NCBI GenBank assembly: GCA_017506865.1
Contig: JAFCMP010000212.1
Coordinates: 1-64,000 of the forward strand
Origin: Tribonema minus
Taxonomy: Eukaryota > Sar > Xanthophyceae > Tribonematales > Tribonemataceae
DNA length: 64,000 nt
Reading direction: 5' to 3'
Positions within the stretch are counted from its first letter, which is position 1; every line of letters starts with the position of its first letter. The notes under the pieces are model-generated. The model did no database searches. It saw only the letters and a list, made by a program, of their open reading frames with translations, and was not told the origin of the DNA. Made by a program: the position numbers and the translations under genes. Positions 54,415 to 63,502 of this stretch are shown piece after piece.

Positions 54415-55260
54415 CTAAGCGCTGCTCACCGCCATCGCCAGCATCTGCGCGAGCGACTTCATGAAGCGCTCCGCCTGGCCGTTCGCCTGTGGATGGTACG
54501 CCGCGGTGTATAGCTTGCGGACTCCATGAGCGCGTACACCTCGCGCGCCACCTCCGCCGTGTACTGCGACCCCCGGTCGCTGAGCAGCGAGTGTGGCATG
54601 CTGTAGAGCGTGCTGTACTCGTCCACCAGTAGCTCTGCCGCCCGCACCGCTGTGTTCTCCCCCTCCCGCACCGCGTACACTGCGACGTGTGACGTCAGCA
54701 GGCACATGAATACGTGCACGTACATGCTGCCGCTGGCCGAAACTGGCAGCGGCCCGAAGCAGTCCGTTGAAACCGTGTGTAATGGGTGCGGTGGTAGCTC
54801 CCTGTAGATGGTGGGCATGCGCACGCGCTGGCCGCTGCCCTTGCGCGCCTGGCACGGCCAGCAGTGTTCCACCCAGTGAGTGACTGAGACGCTCCATCCC
54901 GGCCACCACCCATGGCGCTGCACCAGCTCCTTGCTCCTCCTAACCCCCTGATGCCCCGCCCACACCTCCCCGTGCAAGCAGTGAAGCACCTTGTCGCGCA
55001 GCGCGAGCGGTATGACAAGCACGGCGTCGCCGAGCTCGCCGTCAAGTCCGCATTCGCGCCGGCGCAGCAGCTTCACCCCCGCAGCCCACTCCAAGCTGCA
55101 CACCTCCCTATGCTTCTTGACAAGAGCCAGCAGCTCCTTGTCGCAGGGAAGGGCAGTAGCGTCCCCGCAGTAGGAGATCATGGCGCTGCAGAAGGGATCT
55201 GCATCTTGGGCTGCGCGCCAGTCCGCCGCCGTCATGGCGCCGAGCGTGCGCGAGTCAGTG
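54415..55260 (-). pseudogene. Chromovirus integrase: HHCC zinc-binding domain and DDE core
   Basis: The frame from 56,018 continues into LLALVKKHREVCSLEWAAGV and the HHCC module (LHGEVWAGHQGV ... HCWPCQARKG; H-x6-H-x29-C-x2-C). The core supplies the first two acidic residues, VSTDCFGPLP (Asp at 54,764) and LLSDRGSQYT (Asp at 54,578). A one-base shift near 54,525 moves the third, YHPQANGQAERF (Glu at 54,469-54,471), to the next frame, which then meets TAG at 54,415. Integrase inserts the element's cDNA; as read this copy cannot make the whole enzyme. Confidence 0.8.
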
Positions 55261-56720
55261 CTCAGCGTCGCGTCGGCGCCTGCCGACTGATCAGCGGCGC
55301 GCCGGTGCGCGGCAGTGGCGCCCGCCGCAGCCACCTTGGCTGCGGCAGCGCCGCCGGCGCTCAAGCCCGAGGGCTCTGGTGTGGGCGGCCGACGTGGCAA
55401 GGTGGCTGCGGCAGCGCCGCCGGCGCTCAAGCCCGAGGGCTCTGGTGCGGGCGGCCGACGTGGCAGAGAAGGGGCCGCCTCCTCCGCGCCGCGCGCCCCC
55501 TCAAAACCCCCCCGCGGCGGCGGAGAAGAAGGTGTCTTCTCCGCACCGCGCGCCCCTCCCGCGGCGGCAGCGGCGCCGCGCGTACCCGCGCGCGCGTCGT
55601 GCGCGCCGCCGCGCCCTCCTGCCGCAGCGGCGGCAGCAGCGGCGTCGCGCGTACCCGCGCGCGCGTCGTGCGCGCCGCCGCGCTCTCCTGCCGCAGCGGC
55701 GGCAGCAGCGGCGCCGCGCGTACCCGCGCGCGCGCCGTGCGCACCGCCGCGCTCTCCTGCCGCTGCGGCAGTAGCAGCAGCGGCGCCGCGCGCAACTGTG
55801 TGCGCGTCGCGTGCGCCGCCGCGCCCCGCCGCGGTGTCGGTATCGCTCCGTCCAGTGGCGCCCGCGCCCCCGCGATTGAGCTCCGCCCCCACAACCGCTG
55901 TTGTATCAGTGACGGGCGGCGGCACTGCCCCGGCAGCGCCGTTCCGCCCGCCCATGCTTGCCCCGTAACGGTGCTCCACCCCCGCTACCGCTGCTGTGTC
56001 AGTGACGGACGGCGGCACTGCCCCTGCAGCGCCTTTTTACCCGCCCATGCTTGCCCCGTAACGGTGCTCCGCGCTCAGCGCGTCGCTGCTTCCCGCCGCG
56101 GCGCCCGCTGCGCCGCGGCACCCCGCACTCCCGCTGCCGATAGCGTCGCCGCTGAGGCTGCCGCCCGTGGCGGTGGCAGCAGTGCCGCGCCGTCCGGCGG
56201 CAGCGGCAGCGGCTGCCGCCGCAGTGGCAGCGGCAGCAGCAGTGGCGGTGTCGCCGTGTTGCGCCGCCGCCGCGCCGCCACGCAGCGCCGCTGTGGCAGA
56301 GGCGGCGGCAGCAGCATCAGCGTTGCCGCGCTGCGCCGCCGCCGCGTCGCCGCGCTGCGCCGCTGCGGCAGAGGCGGCAGCAGCAGCAGCAGCGTCGTCG
56401 CGCTGCGCCGCCGCCGCGCCGCCGCGCCGCGCATCGCCCCCCTCCGCAGCTCGGACCGCCGCGGCACCAGCTGCAGCTGCGACAGTACTGTCGCTGCCGC
56501 GCGCTGCTGCTGCGGTGGCCGTTCGCGCGGCTGCGCGCGACGCCACGCGCGTGCGCCCAAGCTCCAGCGCGTAAACGTGTGTCGCGCCGACGCCTGCTGA
56601 AGCGTGTGTCGGTCCAAGACCAATCCCCAAGGGCAGCGCCCCCGCCCCCGCGCGGGCTGCTCCCGTCTTCCTCCTCGGAGGTCTCCAGCGCGCAGTGGAT
56701 GCGCGCGCACAAGTCCTCGA
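55260..56720 (-). other. Second low-complexity linker, between RNase H and integrase
   Basis: A short non-repetitive piece (56,802-56,650: ELVEAYRVADAAATAPGSSD, CARIHCALETSEEEDG) is followed by Ala/Gly-rich sequence with frameshifts. It includes a 99-bp direct repeat (EHRYGASMGG...AVPPxVTDT, around 55,905-56,090) with TAA at 56,037 in one copy, units GERGGAHDARAGTRDAAAAA (about 55,580-55,780), and a duplicated LPRRPPxPEPSGLSAGGAAA (55,313-55,455). Confidence 0.55.
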
Positions 56721-57795
56721 TCATCGCGGCCGCGACGCGCGCCGCGCGGTCTGACGAGCCAGGCGCCGTCGCTGCGGCGTCGGCCACGCGGTACGCCTCC
56801 ACGAGCTCGTCAGCCGCTTCCTCCGCTGCATCTGCTGCCGTTGCTGGTATGGGTTGCGACTAAAGCCGTCCGCGTTGCCGTTCCGCGTGCCCTCCTTGTA
56901 CCGTATGGTATGCGGGAATGCCCCCAAGAACTCAAACCACCTCGCCAGCCGCGCCGTCTTGTCATTGCAGCTCTCGAGCCACAGGAGCGCGCGATGGTCG
57001 GTGTCGATGATGAACGGCGTACCCCACAGCAGATGCCGAAACTTCTTGACCCCAAACACCACCCCGAACGCCTCCAGGTCCGTGGTGGTCCAGTTGCGCT
57101 GGTGCTTAAGCGTCGCGCGGCTGGCAAACGCGATGGGGTGCTCCACCCCCGCCGCGTCCGCCTGCGACAGCACCGCGCCAAAGCCGAGCTTCGACGCGTC
57201 CGTGGCTAAGATGAACGGCCGCGTGCCGTCGCCGGCGGCTGCGTGGTCTAGGAAGGTCATCAGCGCGTGTAACGACAGCGCCGTGCTGACCTCCTCCAGC
57301 GCCGCCAGCTGCGCCTCCCCCATGTGAAAGGGCACGTCCTTCGCCATCAGTGCCGTCAGCGGCGCGATGACTTCCGCCATCCCCTTGACAAACCGCCTGT
57401 AGTAGTTCGCCAGCCCCAGCCAGCTGCGCAAGGCGGAAATGTCCTCCGGCACCGGCATCTGCATGAGTGCAGTGACCATGTCAGGGTCAGGCCGGATGCC
57501 GCCAACTTCAACTATATGCCCCAGGAACTTGATGCGCGTGCAGCCGACGTGCATCTTCGCTGGCGCCAGCTTGATGCCGTGCTCGCGCATACGCAGCATG
57601 AGCGCGTGTAGGTCGTCGAGGTGCGTGTCAACGTCCGGCGAGTGCACGATGACGTTGTCGATGAAGGACTGCGCGCGCTCGATGCCCTGCAGCACGATCT
57701 CCATCAGCCGCGTGAAGTGGCCCGGCGCGCCGGCAGCGCCCTGCGGGCAGCGCGTCCACTCGATAGGCCGAATGACGAGGCCATGGCGGTGAGCG
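56721..57795 (-). pseudogene. Chromovirus reverse transcriptase C-terminal half and RNase H
   Basis: Starts in frame at IEWTRCPQGAAGAPGHF. The active-site box is FIDNVIVHS rather than F/YxDD: the second Asp is Asn (AAC at 57,654-57,656), again at a former CpG. RT connection motifs follow (IKFLGHIVEVGGIRPD, SWLGLANYYRRFVKG). RNase H is complete, with FILATDASKLGFGAVLSQ, TDLEAFGVVFGVKKFRHLLW, FIIDTDHRALLWL and the closing GNADGFSR. The last 40 codons are out of frame. RT is probably inactive here; RNase H residues look sound. Confidence 0.8.
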
Positions 57796-58560
57796 GCACT
57801 GCTGCTGCGTCGATCGCCGACACGAAGAACGCGCCGCTGATGTTGATGCCGAGGTAGAGTCGCGCGCCGCCGAGGGAGTTGAAGATGTCCTCGATCAAGG
57901 GCAGCGACACCTTGGGGATGATGCTCATGGCGTTGAGCTTCCTGAAGTTGACCGTGATGCGCGCCGTGCCGTCGGGCTTCATCACGCCCACCACCGGAGA
58001 GCTCCACTCTGACTGTGAGGGGCGTATGATGCCTGCCGCCAGCAGCTTGTCTACCTCCACGCGGATGAGCGCTGTTATCTGGGGGCTGTACCGGTACGGC
58101 CGGTCTGCCACCGGGTGCGCGCCGTCGCGCAGCGCGATGCGGAAAGGCAGCGTGGTGCAGTACCCCAGGTCCCACTTGTCCTTAGAGAAGTCGTCGGCGA
58201 AGAGCGCGAGCTCGAACGCCAGCCGCGCCACTTGGTCCGCTGACCACCCCCCTATTTGCACGTTCACCTTCAGCAGGTGAGGTGCGAGTTGCTGACGTGC
58301 CGACGCTAGCACTGCCGCCACCGCCGGGTCGTCGCTGACCACCTCGCCGAGCGGAGCCTCGAGCTTCTCCGCCGGCGGCATGCTTTCAAACAGCCCCATG
58401 AATGCCCCCACGTGCAGCAGCGTCGCCGCTTGCTGCTCCGTGCCGTCAACCTCCACGCCGAGGGCCAGCGCAGCGGCGCACACCATCAAGGGTGTCGCGC
58501 GCCGCCGCGCGGCCGGCGAGAGCACCGGCGCTAGTTGCGCCCGCAATTGACGTTTCAGGC
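57704..58560 (-). pseudogene. Chromovirus reverse transcriptase, N-terminal half
   Basis: Contains PVADRPYRYSPQITALIRVE, LLAAGIIRPSQSEWSSPVVG and ITVNFRKLNAMSI, standard Ty3 RT fingers and palm. The first catalytic Asp (usual form LDLxxGF) is Asn here: LGINISGAFF, codon AAC at 57,842-57,844. The next plus-strand base is G, so the change is CpG to TpG. The frame then leaves the RT (SSFGLSSGRA); the correct continuation (EWTRCPQGAAGAP) is in another frame, so a frameshift lies near 57,780. Confidence 0.8.
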
Positions 58561-59516
58561 GCGCACGCGTTTCGCTCGCCTCCGCGTCCGAGCGCCGTAT
58601 TAGTTGCGCCGCCCGCGGCGCCGGCCTCTGCAGCGGCGTCGCTGTGATCCGCCACCACGGCGGTGCGTCGTGCCGCGACGTCTGAGGCAGTCCTGTGCCC
58701 AGCCGCAGCGGCAGTAGCGGTGCTGCGCGTGCCCGCGCGCGCGCCGCCAGCGCCGCCGCCGCTTGGCCCATCGGTAGCGCCCGTGCCGCCGTCGCGCCGC
58801 TCCGCAGCGGCAGCAGCGGCAGTGGCGGCATCGCGCGAGCCCGCGCGCGCGCCGCCAGTGCCGCCGCCGCCCAGTCCAGCGGCAGCACGCGTGCTGCCGC
58901 CGCGCTCTCCAGCTGCAGCAGCAGCGGCAGCGGCGGCGTCGCGCGAGCCCGCGCGCGCGCCGCCAGCGCCGCCGCCGCTAAGCTCAGCGGCAGCACCCAT
59001 GCTGCCGCCGCGCCCTCCCGCCGCAGCAGCAGCGGCAGCGGCGGCGTCGCGCGAGCCCGCGCGCGCGCCGCCAGCGCCGCCGCCGCTAAGCTCAGCGGCA
59101 GCACCCGTGCTGCCGCCGCGCCCTCCCGCCGCAGCAGCAGCGGCAGCAGCAGCGTCGCGCACGCCCGCGTGCGCGCCGCCAGTGCCGCCGCCGCTTAGCC
59201 CTGCGGCAGCGCTCCTGCTGCGCTCCCCCTCCGTGGCCGCAGCGGTAGCAGCAGCGTCGCGCACGCCCGCGTGCGCGCCGCCAGTGCCGCCGCCGCTCAG
59301 CTCAGCGGCAGCACCCGTGCTGCCGCCGCGCTCTCCCACCGCGGTAGCGGCGGCGATGTCGTCGCCGCTCTCTGCTGCGGCAGCGTCGCGCACGGCTGTG
59401 CGCGCGTCGTGCGCGACGTCGCGATGCCACATCTTGATGTAGCGCTCCATGTGTGCGGAGCCCCCCTCCGCGCCTATAGAGCCCCCCTTGCTCCGCTCAG
59501 CGTGCGCCGCACGCAC
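58446..59516 (-). other. Ala/Gly-rich minisatellite linker between methyltransferase and RT
   Basis: About eight degenerate units of roughly 110-120 bp, open for 356 codons in one frame (GERGGSTGAAAELSGGG, TGGAHAGVRDAAAAAAA). The frames of the flanking domains contain stops here (TGA at 59,297; TAA near 59,195), so a frameshift on each side is implied. The unit resembles the second linker at 55,580-55,830. Confidence 0.6.
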
Positions 59517-62500
59517 CTGTGCGAGCCCCTGCGCATGATGTCGCAGAAGCCGCCGTCGTAGGGGATTGGCGCGCCGCCGCTGCGCGCCCCCCTCGTGGCA
59601 GCAGCGGCGGCAGCGGCGCCGCGCGCAGCCGTGTGCACGTCGCGCTCGCCGCCGCCCACCCCCAAGTTCAACCTCCGCCTATCGGCCATGTGGCGCGTAA
59701 ACTGGAGGACAGGCGCCGAGGCGCCCACCTCCGTGCTGTACCGCGCCGCGCCCTCCGCAATGCTCAAGCTGTAGTGCTCCTCTGCATCAATGAGCGGCTC
59801 CCGCCAAGCCGCCCTGTACGCCATGTACATCTCGTTGTCTGCCGCCGCTAGCGCCGCCAGCGCACGGTCCACCGCGACGCTCGCCTCAACTCGCCAGGGG
59901 TTGCGCGTCTCGCGGCCGCGCAGCTGCGCTTGCCGCACTGACACCGGCTCCAAGCGCGCCGCCAGCGCGTCAAGAATCTCCCCCTGCTGCTGGTCGCTGA
60001 GGAGCTCCGTTGCTGCGGCCCCCCGCGTGCGCTGCTCTCCCGCCAAGTGCAGCGCGCCCGCTCTGAACAGAGCCTCCCACACGTACCGCGACATGCGCGG
60101 CGGCACCGCGTTGGCAAGCATGCGCATGCTGTCGCTGCGCGCGCCCTGCGCCGGCTCCGGCCAGTCGTAGCCCTCTAACGTGCTAACTTGCAGCAGCTGC
60201 TGCCACGTGAGATGGCGCGCCGCCGCCACCTCCGCAGGGAGCTCCGTTGCGTTGCGCGCATTATGCCTCAGCACGCCGCTGCCGCCGTCGGAGCCGCTGT
60301 AAGGCAGCCGTAGGCACGAGCTGCGCAGCGTGGGGCATGGCTGCCGCGTGGATAGTATCTCCGGCGCCGCCACGTTGCGCGCGCAGAAGCGGTAGAACGG
60401 TACCTCCTGAGCGCTGACGCCGGTCGCCTCCGCGACGCTGCAGTACCCCTCTACCCCCCTCTCGGCCGCCAGAAGCGTCTGCAGCCGAGCATGTACCCCC
60501 GCCCAATCCGCTGCGTCTTCCTCCGCCAGCCCGCTGCCCGCGGGGCGCCCCCGCGTCAACACTAGGAAGACGCGCCGCCGCATAGTGGGTAGGCCGCAAT
60601 CGTCGCCCGTGACGACGTGGTGGCTGAAGCTGAAGCCCAGCGCGCGCGCGGCAGCAAGTGTGTGCTGCCATTGCGGCGTGGACATGAAACCAAGAACGTT
60701 CTCCAGAACGGTCATGCGCAGCGATGGAATCGCCGCGTGTACCAGCAGCATGCTGAGCACGCATTGCCAGCCCTCGTGCGTTTCCCGCTTGCCTGCTTGG
60801 CTGAAATGTGTGCAGGGCGGCCCGCCAAGCCCCACCTCCACCCCCAGCCGCGTCGCCTCCGTGATGAGCGCCAGCTGCACCCCCCGCTCGTTGGCGTCCC
60901 CCTGAATCACCCGCGCCGCGGGGTGATTGCGCGCGTAAAGCGCGCGCGCGCTCTGGCTGAAGTCCGTAGCCAGAGCCGTGTCTAAGTACTCCTTGACTCC
61001 GTGCGTGAACCCCCCCGCTCCGCAGTACATCTCCATCGCCACGGGCTTGCGCAGCCGCGCCAGGCATGGATTGCCGTCCGCGTCGTAGGGGAGCTCCTCC
61101 GCAGGAGTCTCCAGCATGCCCAAGGCACGCCCCACCGCGGCGCCTGGCCGCAGTCTCACGTCCCCCCCTAGAGAGTGCAGCACTACAGGCACCGAACCGT
61201 CCGGCGTGAGCTCCGCCAGCAGCCTGTCCGCCGCTAGCTCGGGGTGCCGCACGCGCACCTCCACGCGCATGCCCGCGTGCGCGCCAGCGTCCGTGGGCCG
61301 CACCGGCGTCTTGCCGTCCGCATGGCATATGCGTATGCTGACCCAGCGCGGCCGGTCGCCGCCGACGTCCGCCGTGCGCGCCGCCACCGCTACCCACTGC
61401 TCAGCAGGATCCCCCCCTGCCGCCACTCTGAGGGTCGGCACGACCTCGTGCGCCGACCCTCTGGACGCCAGCGCCATCGGCTTGTGGCCCGCAAGGAAGT
61501 GCAGGTCCACCGTGCCAGTGTGCTCGCCTTGGCGCTGGTCGACGTTGTGGAGCGAGATGACGTCCCCTCCTAGCAGCATGGGGACCCCCAAGTTAGGCAC
61601 CACGAGGAAGATCCACGTGAGCTTTACTGGTGTGTGGGGTCTTGCCGCGTGGAAGGTGACGCTCAGCGTGGCTGTCTTGTGGACGCGCGTGCTCCCCTTG
61701 GCGAGGTCGAATCCCGTAAGGATGCGCGGGTGCTCCATGATGTGTATGGAGTCGGGGTCGATGGAGCCGTCGTCCAACAGCCGCTTCACGAGCGCGCCGT
61801 CGACGCACGATGCGCCGCAGCCTGTGTCGTACGAGCTGCCGCGAATTTTGGGTGGTGGCCGATGTTGAAGTTGTCGTCGAGCGTTGACGACGAAGTCGAA
61901 CAGCATCTTGGCTCCGCCGTGGCACGTGATGGTGCCAGGTCGTAGTCCTCGTTGCTGGTGCGATGCTGCGCCAATGCGCAGCGCTCGCAATTCTTCCATT
62001 TCCTGCACATGTGCGATGTTGAGCTTGCGCTCTGCAGGGTCAAGGTGAGTCTCACTATGCAACGCTGAAATGAAGGGGTCAGCGTGAGTGACATTGTGGT
62101 GAACTGATGTCGCTGGGGGGTCGTTATTGCCCTCGGCGGCGGGTTTCCAGTCTTTCCAAACATCAACTCTGTTGGCTGAGGTTGCATGGTTTGAGTCAGA
62201 GTCAGAGTCGTCACATTCGCTCTCGCTAGTGTACGCTCCCGCAAATTCATCGTCGCTAAAATCAGGTGCTGCTGTGGGCGCCTGAGGTCCCTCCCCCCCT
62301 TCAGAGAGAGTGCTGCGCCCCTGCGCAGCCTGCGAGATAAGATCACTATTAGCGTCGTTCTCTACGTCAGATTCGTCCGCCCACGACACCCTATGCCGTT
62401 CAGTGTTAAGTGTTGTTGCAGCGGCGCCCGCGCCGCTACCATGTCGCGTCACTGCATGTGACTCATCAGCAGTTGAAGTCGAACTTGCTGGGGGGGTCGC

Positions 62501-62689
62501 AGCGCTTCCTGCGGCGAGCCCCTGATTATCAGTTGAAGTTGAAGTTAGTGCAGCTATGCGCTCGCGCTTTCGCTGCCGCGCGCGCGTACTCGGCGCTGCG
62601 TCGGCCTTCGTACTACGTCTACTCTCTACGCCTATGCCCTCCCTCTTTGCTTCCCCGGGGACGGGAGCGTTGTCCCCCGGGTCGCCCCC
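59474..62689 (-). CDS. Aspartic protease and C5-cytosine DNA methyltransferase region of Pol
   Basis: Uninterrupted frame of over 1,070 codons; residues are numbered from the GTG codon at 62,452. An acidic N-terminal stretch leads to the protease: SYDTGCGAS (Asp209) and VPMLLGGDVI (Asp297 region), the usual DTG and LLG-x-D elements. The methyltransferase spans about 470-795 (61,045-60,070): motif I MEMYCGAGGF, motif IV GGPPCTHFSQAG with nucleophile Cys547, motif VI LENV (Glu584), motif VIII TMRRRVFLV, and motif X ANAVPPRM. Between VIII and X lies a target-recognition-type stretch. It would transfer methyl from S-adenosylmethionine to cytosine C5. All catalytic residues are present. A helical tail and an Ala/Arg/Gly-rich linker follow, to TAG 59,474. 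No host DNMT accessory domain (BAH, RFD, PWWP) is visible. Confidence 0.88.
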   Translation of the reverse strand, partial: GGDPGDNAPVPGEAKREGIGVESRRSTKADAAPSTRARQRKRERIAALTSTSTDNQGLAAGSAATPPASSTSTADESHAVTRHGSGAGAAATTLNTERHRVSWADESDVENDANSDLISQAAQGRSTLSEGGEGPQAPTAAPDFSDDEFAGAYTSESECDDSDSDSNHATSANRVDVWKDWKPAAEGNNDPPATSVHHNVTHADPFISALHSETHLDPAERKLNIAHVQEMEELRALRIGAASHQQRGLRPGTITCHGGAKMLFDFVVNARRQLQHRPPPKIRGSSYDTGCGASCVDGALVKRLLDDGSIDPDSIHIMEHPRILTGFDLAKGSTRVHKTATLSVTFHAARPHTPVKLTWIFLVVPNLGVPMLLGGDVISLHNVDQRQGEHTGTVDLHFLAGHKPMALASRGSAHEVVPTLRVAAGGDPAEQWVAVAARTADVGGDRPRWVSIRICHADGKTPVRPTDAGAHAGMRVEVRVRHPELAADRLLAELTPDGSVPVVLHSLGGDVRLRPGAAVGRALGMLETPAEELPYDADGNPCLARLRKPVAMEMYCGAGGFTHGVKEYLDTALATDFSQSARALYARNHPAARVIQGDANERGVQLALITEATRLGVEVGLGGPPCTHFSQAGKRETHEGWQCVLSMLLVHAAIPSLRMTVLENVLGFMSTPQWQHTLAAARALGFSFSHHVVTGDDCGLPTMRRRVFLVLTRGRPAGSGLAEEDAADWAGVHARLQTLLAAERGVEGYCSVAEATGVSAQEVPFYRFCARNVAAPEILSTRQPCPTLRSSCLRLPYSGSDGGSGVLRHNARNATELPAEVAAARHLTWQQLLQVSTLEGYDWPEPAQGARSDSMRMLANAVPPRMSRYVWEALFRAGALHLAGEQRTRGAAATELLSDQQQGEILDALAARLEPVSVRQAQLRGRETRNPWRVEASVAVDRALAALAAADNEMYMAYRAAWREPLIDAEEHYSLSIAEGAARYSTEVGASAPVLQFTRHMADRRRLNLGVGGGERDVHTAARGAAAAAAATRGARSGGAPIPYDGGFCDIMRRGSHRCVRRTLSGARGAL
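60070..61045 (-). other. C5-methyltransferase domain, complete
   Basis: Domain limits within the Pol frame, given separately because it is the main discovery candidate. The order I-IV-VI-VIII-X is canonical, not permuted. Motif IV has Thr where most enzymes have Gln or Asn after Pro-Cys. The length of about 325 residues fits a bare catalytic domain. Confidence 0.88.
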
Positions 62690-63502
62690 CTATGGGCGCC
62701 TCCTAGTAGGGTACTTGTCGTTCATGCGCTGCTTGAAGTAATCCCTGCGGTCAGGTCTGGGCGACGAATCCAGCCAGTCCTGCCACACTTGGTTCATAAA
62801 ATCGTAGTGGGCTTCCGTTTTGGCCATGCCCCTCTTGCCTGCATTAGCTTTTTGAACAACTGCGTTGTAGGGATTTTTATAAAATACTTTGCAGCAATGA
62901 CCAACATGTCCCTTTCCGTTACAGTTTGTGCAAACGACTTCCTTCATCCACTCTAAAGTGTCGTTGCTCCCCTGCCCTTCCTTCATCATGTAATTGATTC
63001 GAGTTGGCCGGAACCTCTCCCTCGGGGTGCCCGCGGGCATTGCAGGCCTGCCCGCAGGCGTGCCGCCAGCTGGCGCCCTACTACTTTCTCGCTTTACTAC
63101 CAGTGGGGGGTACCCCCCGCCCCCTCTGCCATCGTCTAGAGGGTTGTATGGCGCGGCGGTGTGCGCCTGCGCCGCCCTCTCATTTCGCACCGCGTTCACA
63201 ATCTGCATCAGTGTGATGGGGTACGGCCCCTTAGTGTGCAGCCTGTAGTCAGGGTTGAGGAGTATCCTGTCACACAGCGGCTGCAATGCTGTCCACGTGC
63301 CTTTAAAGAAGTTGAGCAGGGGGACATGCATTCTCCATTTGTACACGTTGTCATCAGCAGGCACGTGTGCCTCTGCCTGCTGGATCAATTGCGTTATGGG
63401 TGACAGCGTGTCGCGTAGCGCGACGCCAACTTCAACTCTTAGCAGCTCCACCTGCATTACAAAGAGTCCTGGGTTAGCCACGTACACCACATCCGTCAAG
63501 GT
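62690..63502 (-). CDS. Chromovirus Gag, C-terminal part with CCHC zinc knuckle
   Basis: In frame with the previous segment. Contains VVCTNCNGKGHVGHCCKVFY, a C-x2-C-x4-H-x4-C nucleocapsid knuckle at 62,891-62,932, which packages RNA. Preceded by a helical region (FFKGTWTALQPLCDRILLNP) and a Pro/Gly-rich linker. Ends at TAG 62,690-62,692; the downstream pol frame is the same frame, so the layout is Gag-TAG-Pol. There is no ATG at the upper end; the first codon after the TAG is ACC. Confidence 0.75.
   Translation of the reverse strand, partial: TLTDVVYVANPGLFVMQVELLRVEVGVALRDTLSPITQLIQQAEAHVPADDNVYKWRMHVPLLNFFKGTWTALQPLCDRILLNPDYRLHTKGPYPITLMQIVNAVRNERAAQAHTAAPYNPLDDGRGGGGYPPLVVKRESSRAPAGGTPAGRPAMPAGTPRERFRPTRINYMMKEGQGSNDTLEWMKEVVCTNCNGKGHVGHCCKVFYKNPYNAVVQKANAGKRGMAKTEAHYDFMNQVWQDWLDSSPRPDRRDYFKQRMNDKYPTRRRP

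Noticed and set aside
54912-56600. 562-codon plus-strand ORF over the integrase and linker
   Set aside because: It is antisense to HHCC and DDE integrase motifs; GC-rich low-complexity DNA leaves many frames open. No domain seen in its translation.
58663-59442. Pro/Ala-rich plus-strand ORF (PPAPPPLSSAAAPVLPP repeats) that looks like a wall protein
   Set aside because: Antisense of the chromovirus linker minisatellite; no start context or splice sites, and the minus-strand element explains the DNA.
59474-62689. Reading the methyltransferase as a host DNMT gene next to a retrotransposon
   Set aside because: It is in one uninterrupted frame with the DTG protease and lies between Gag/protease and RT on the same strand; no host-type accessory domain or intron is visible.
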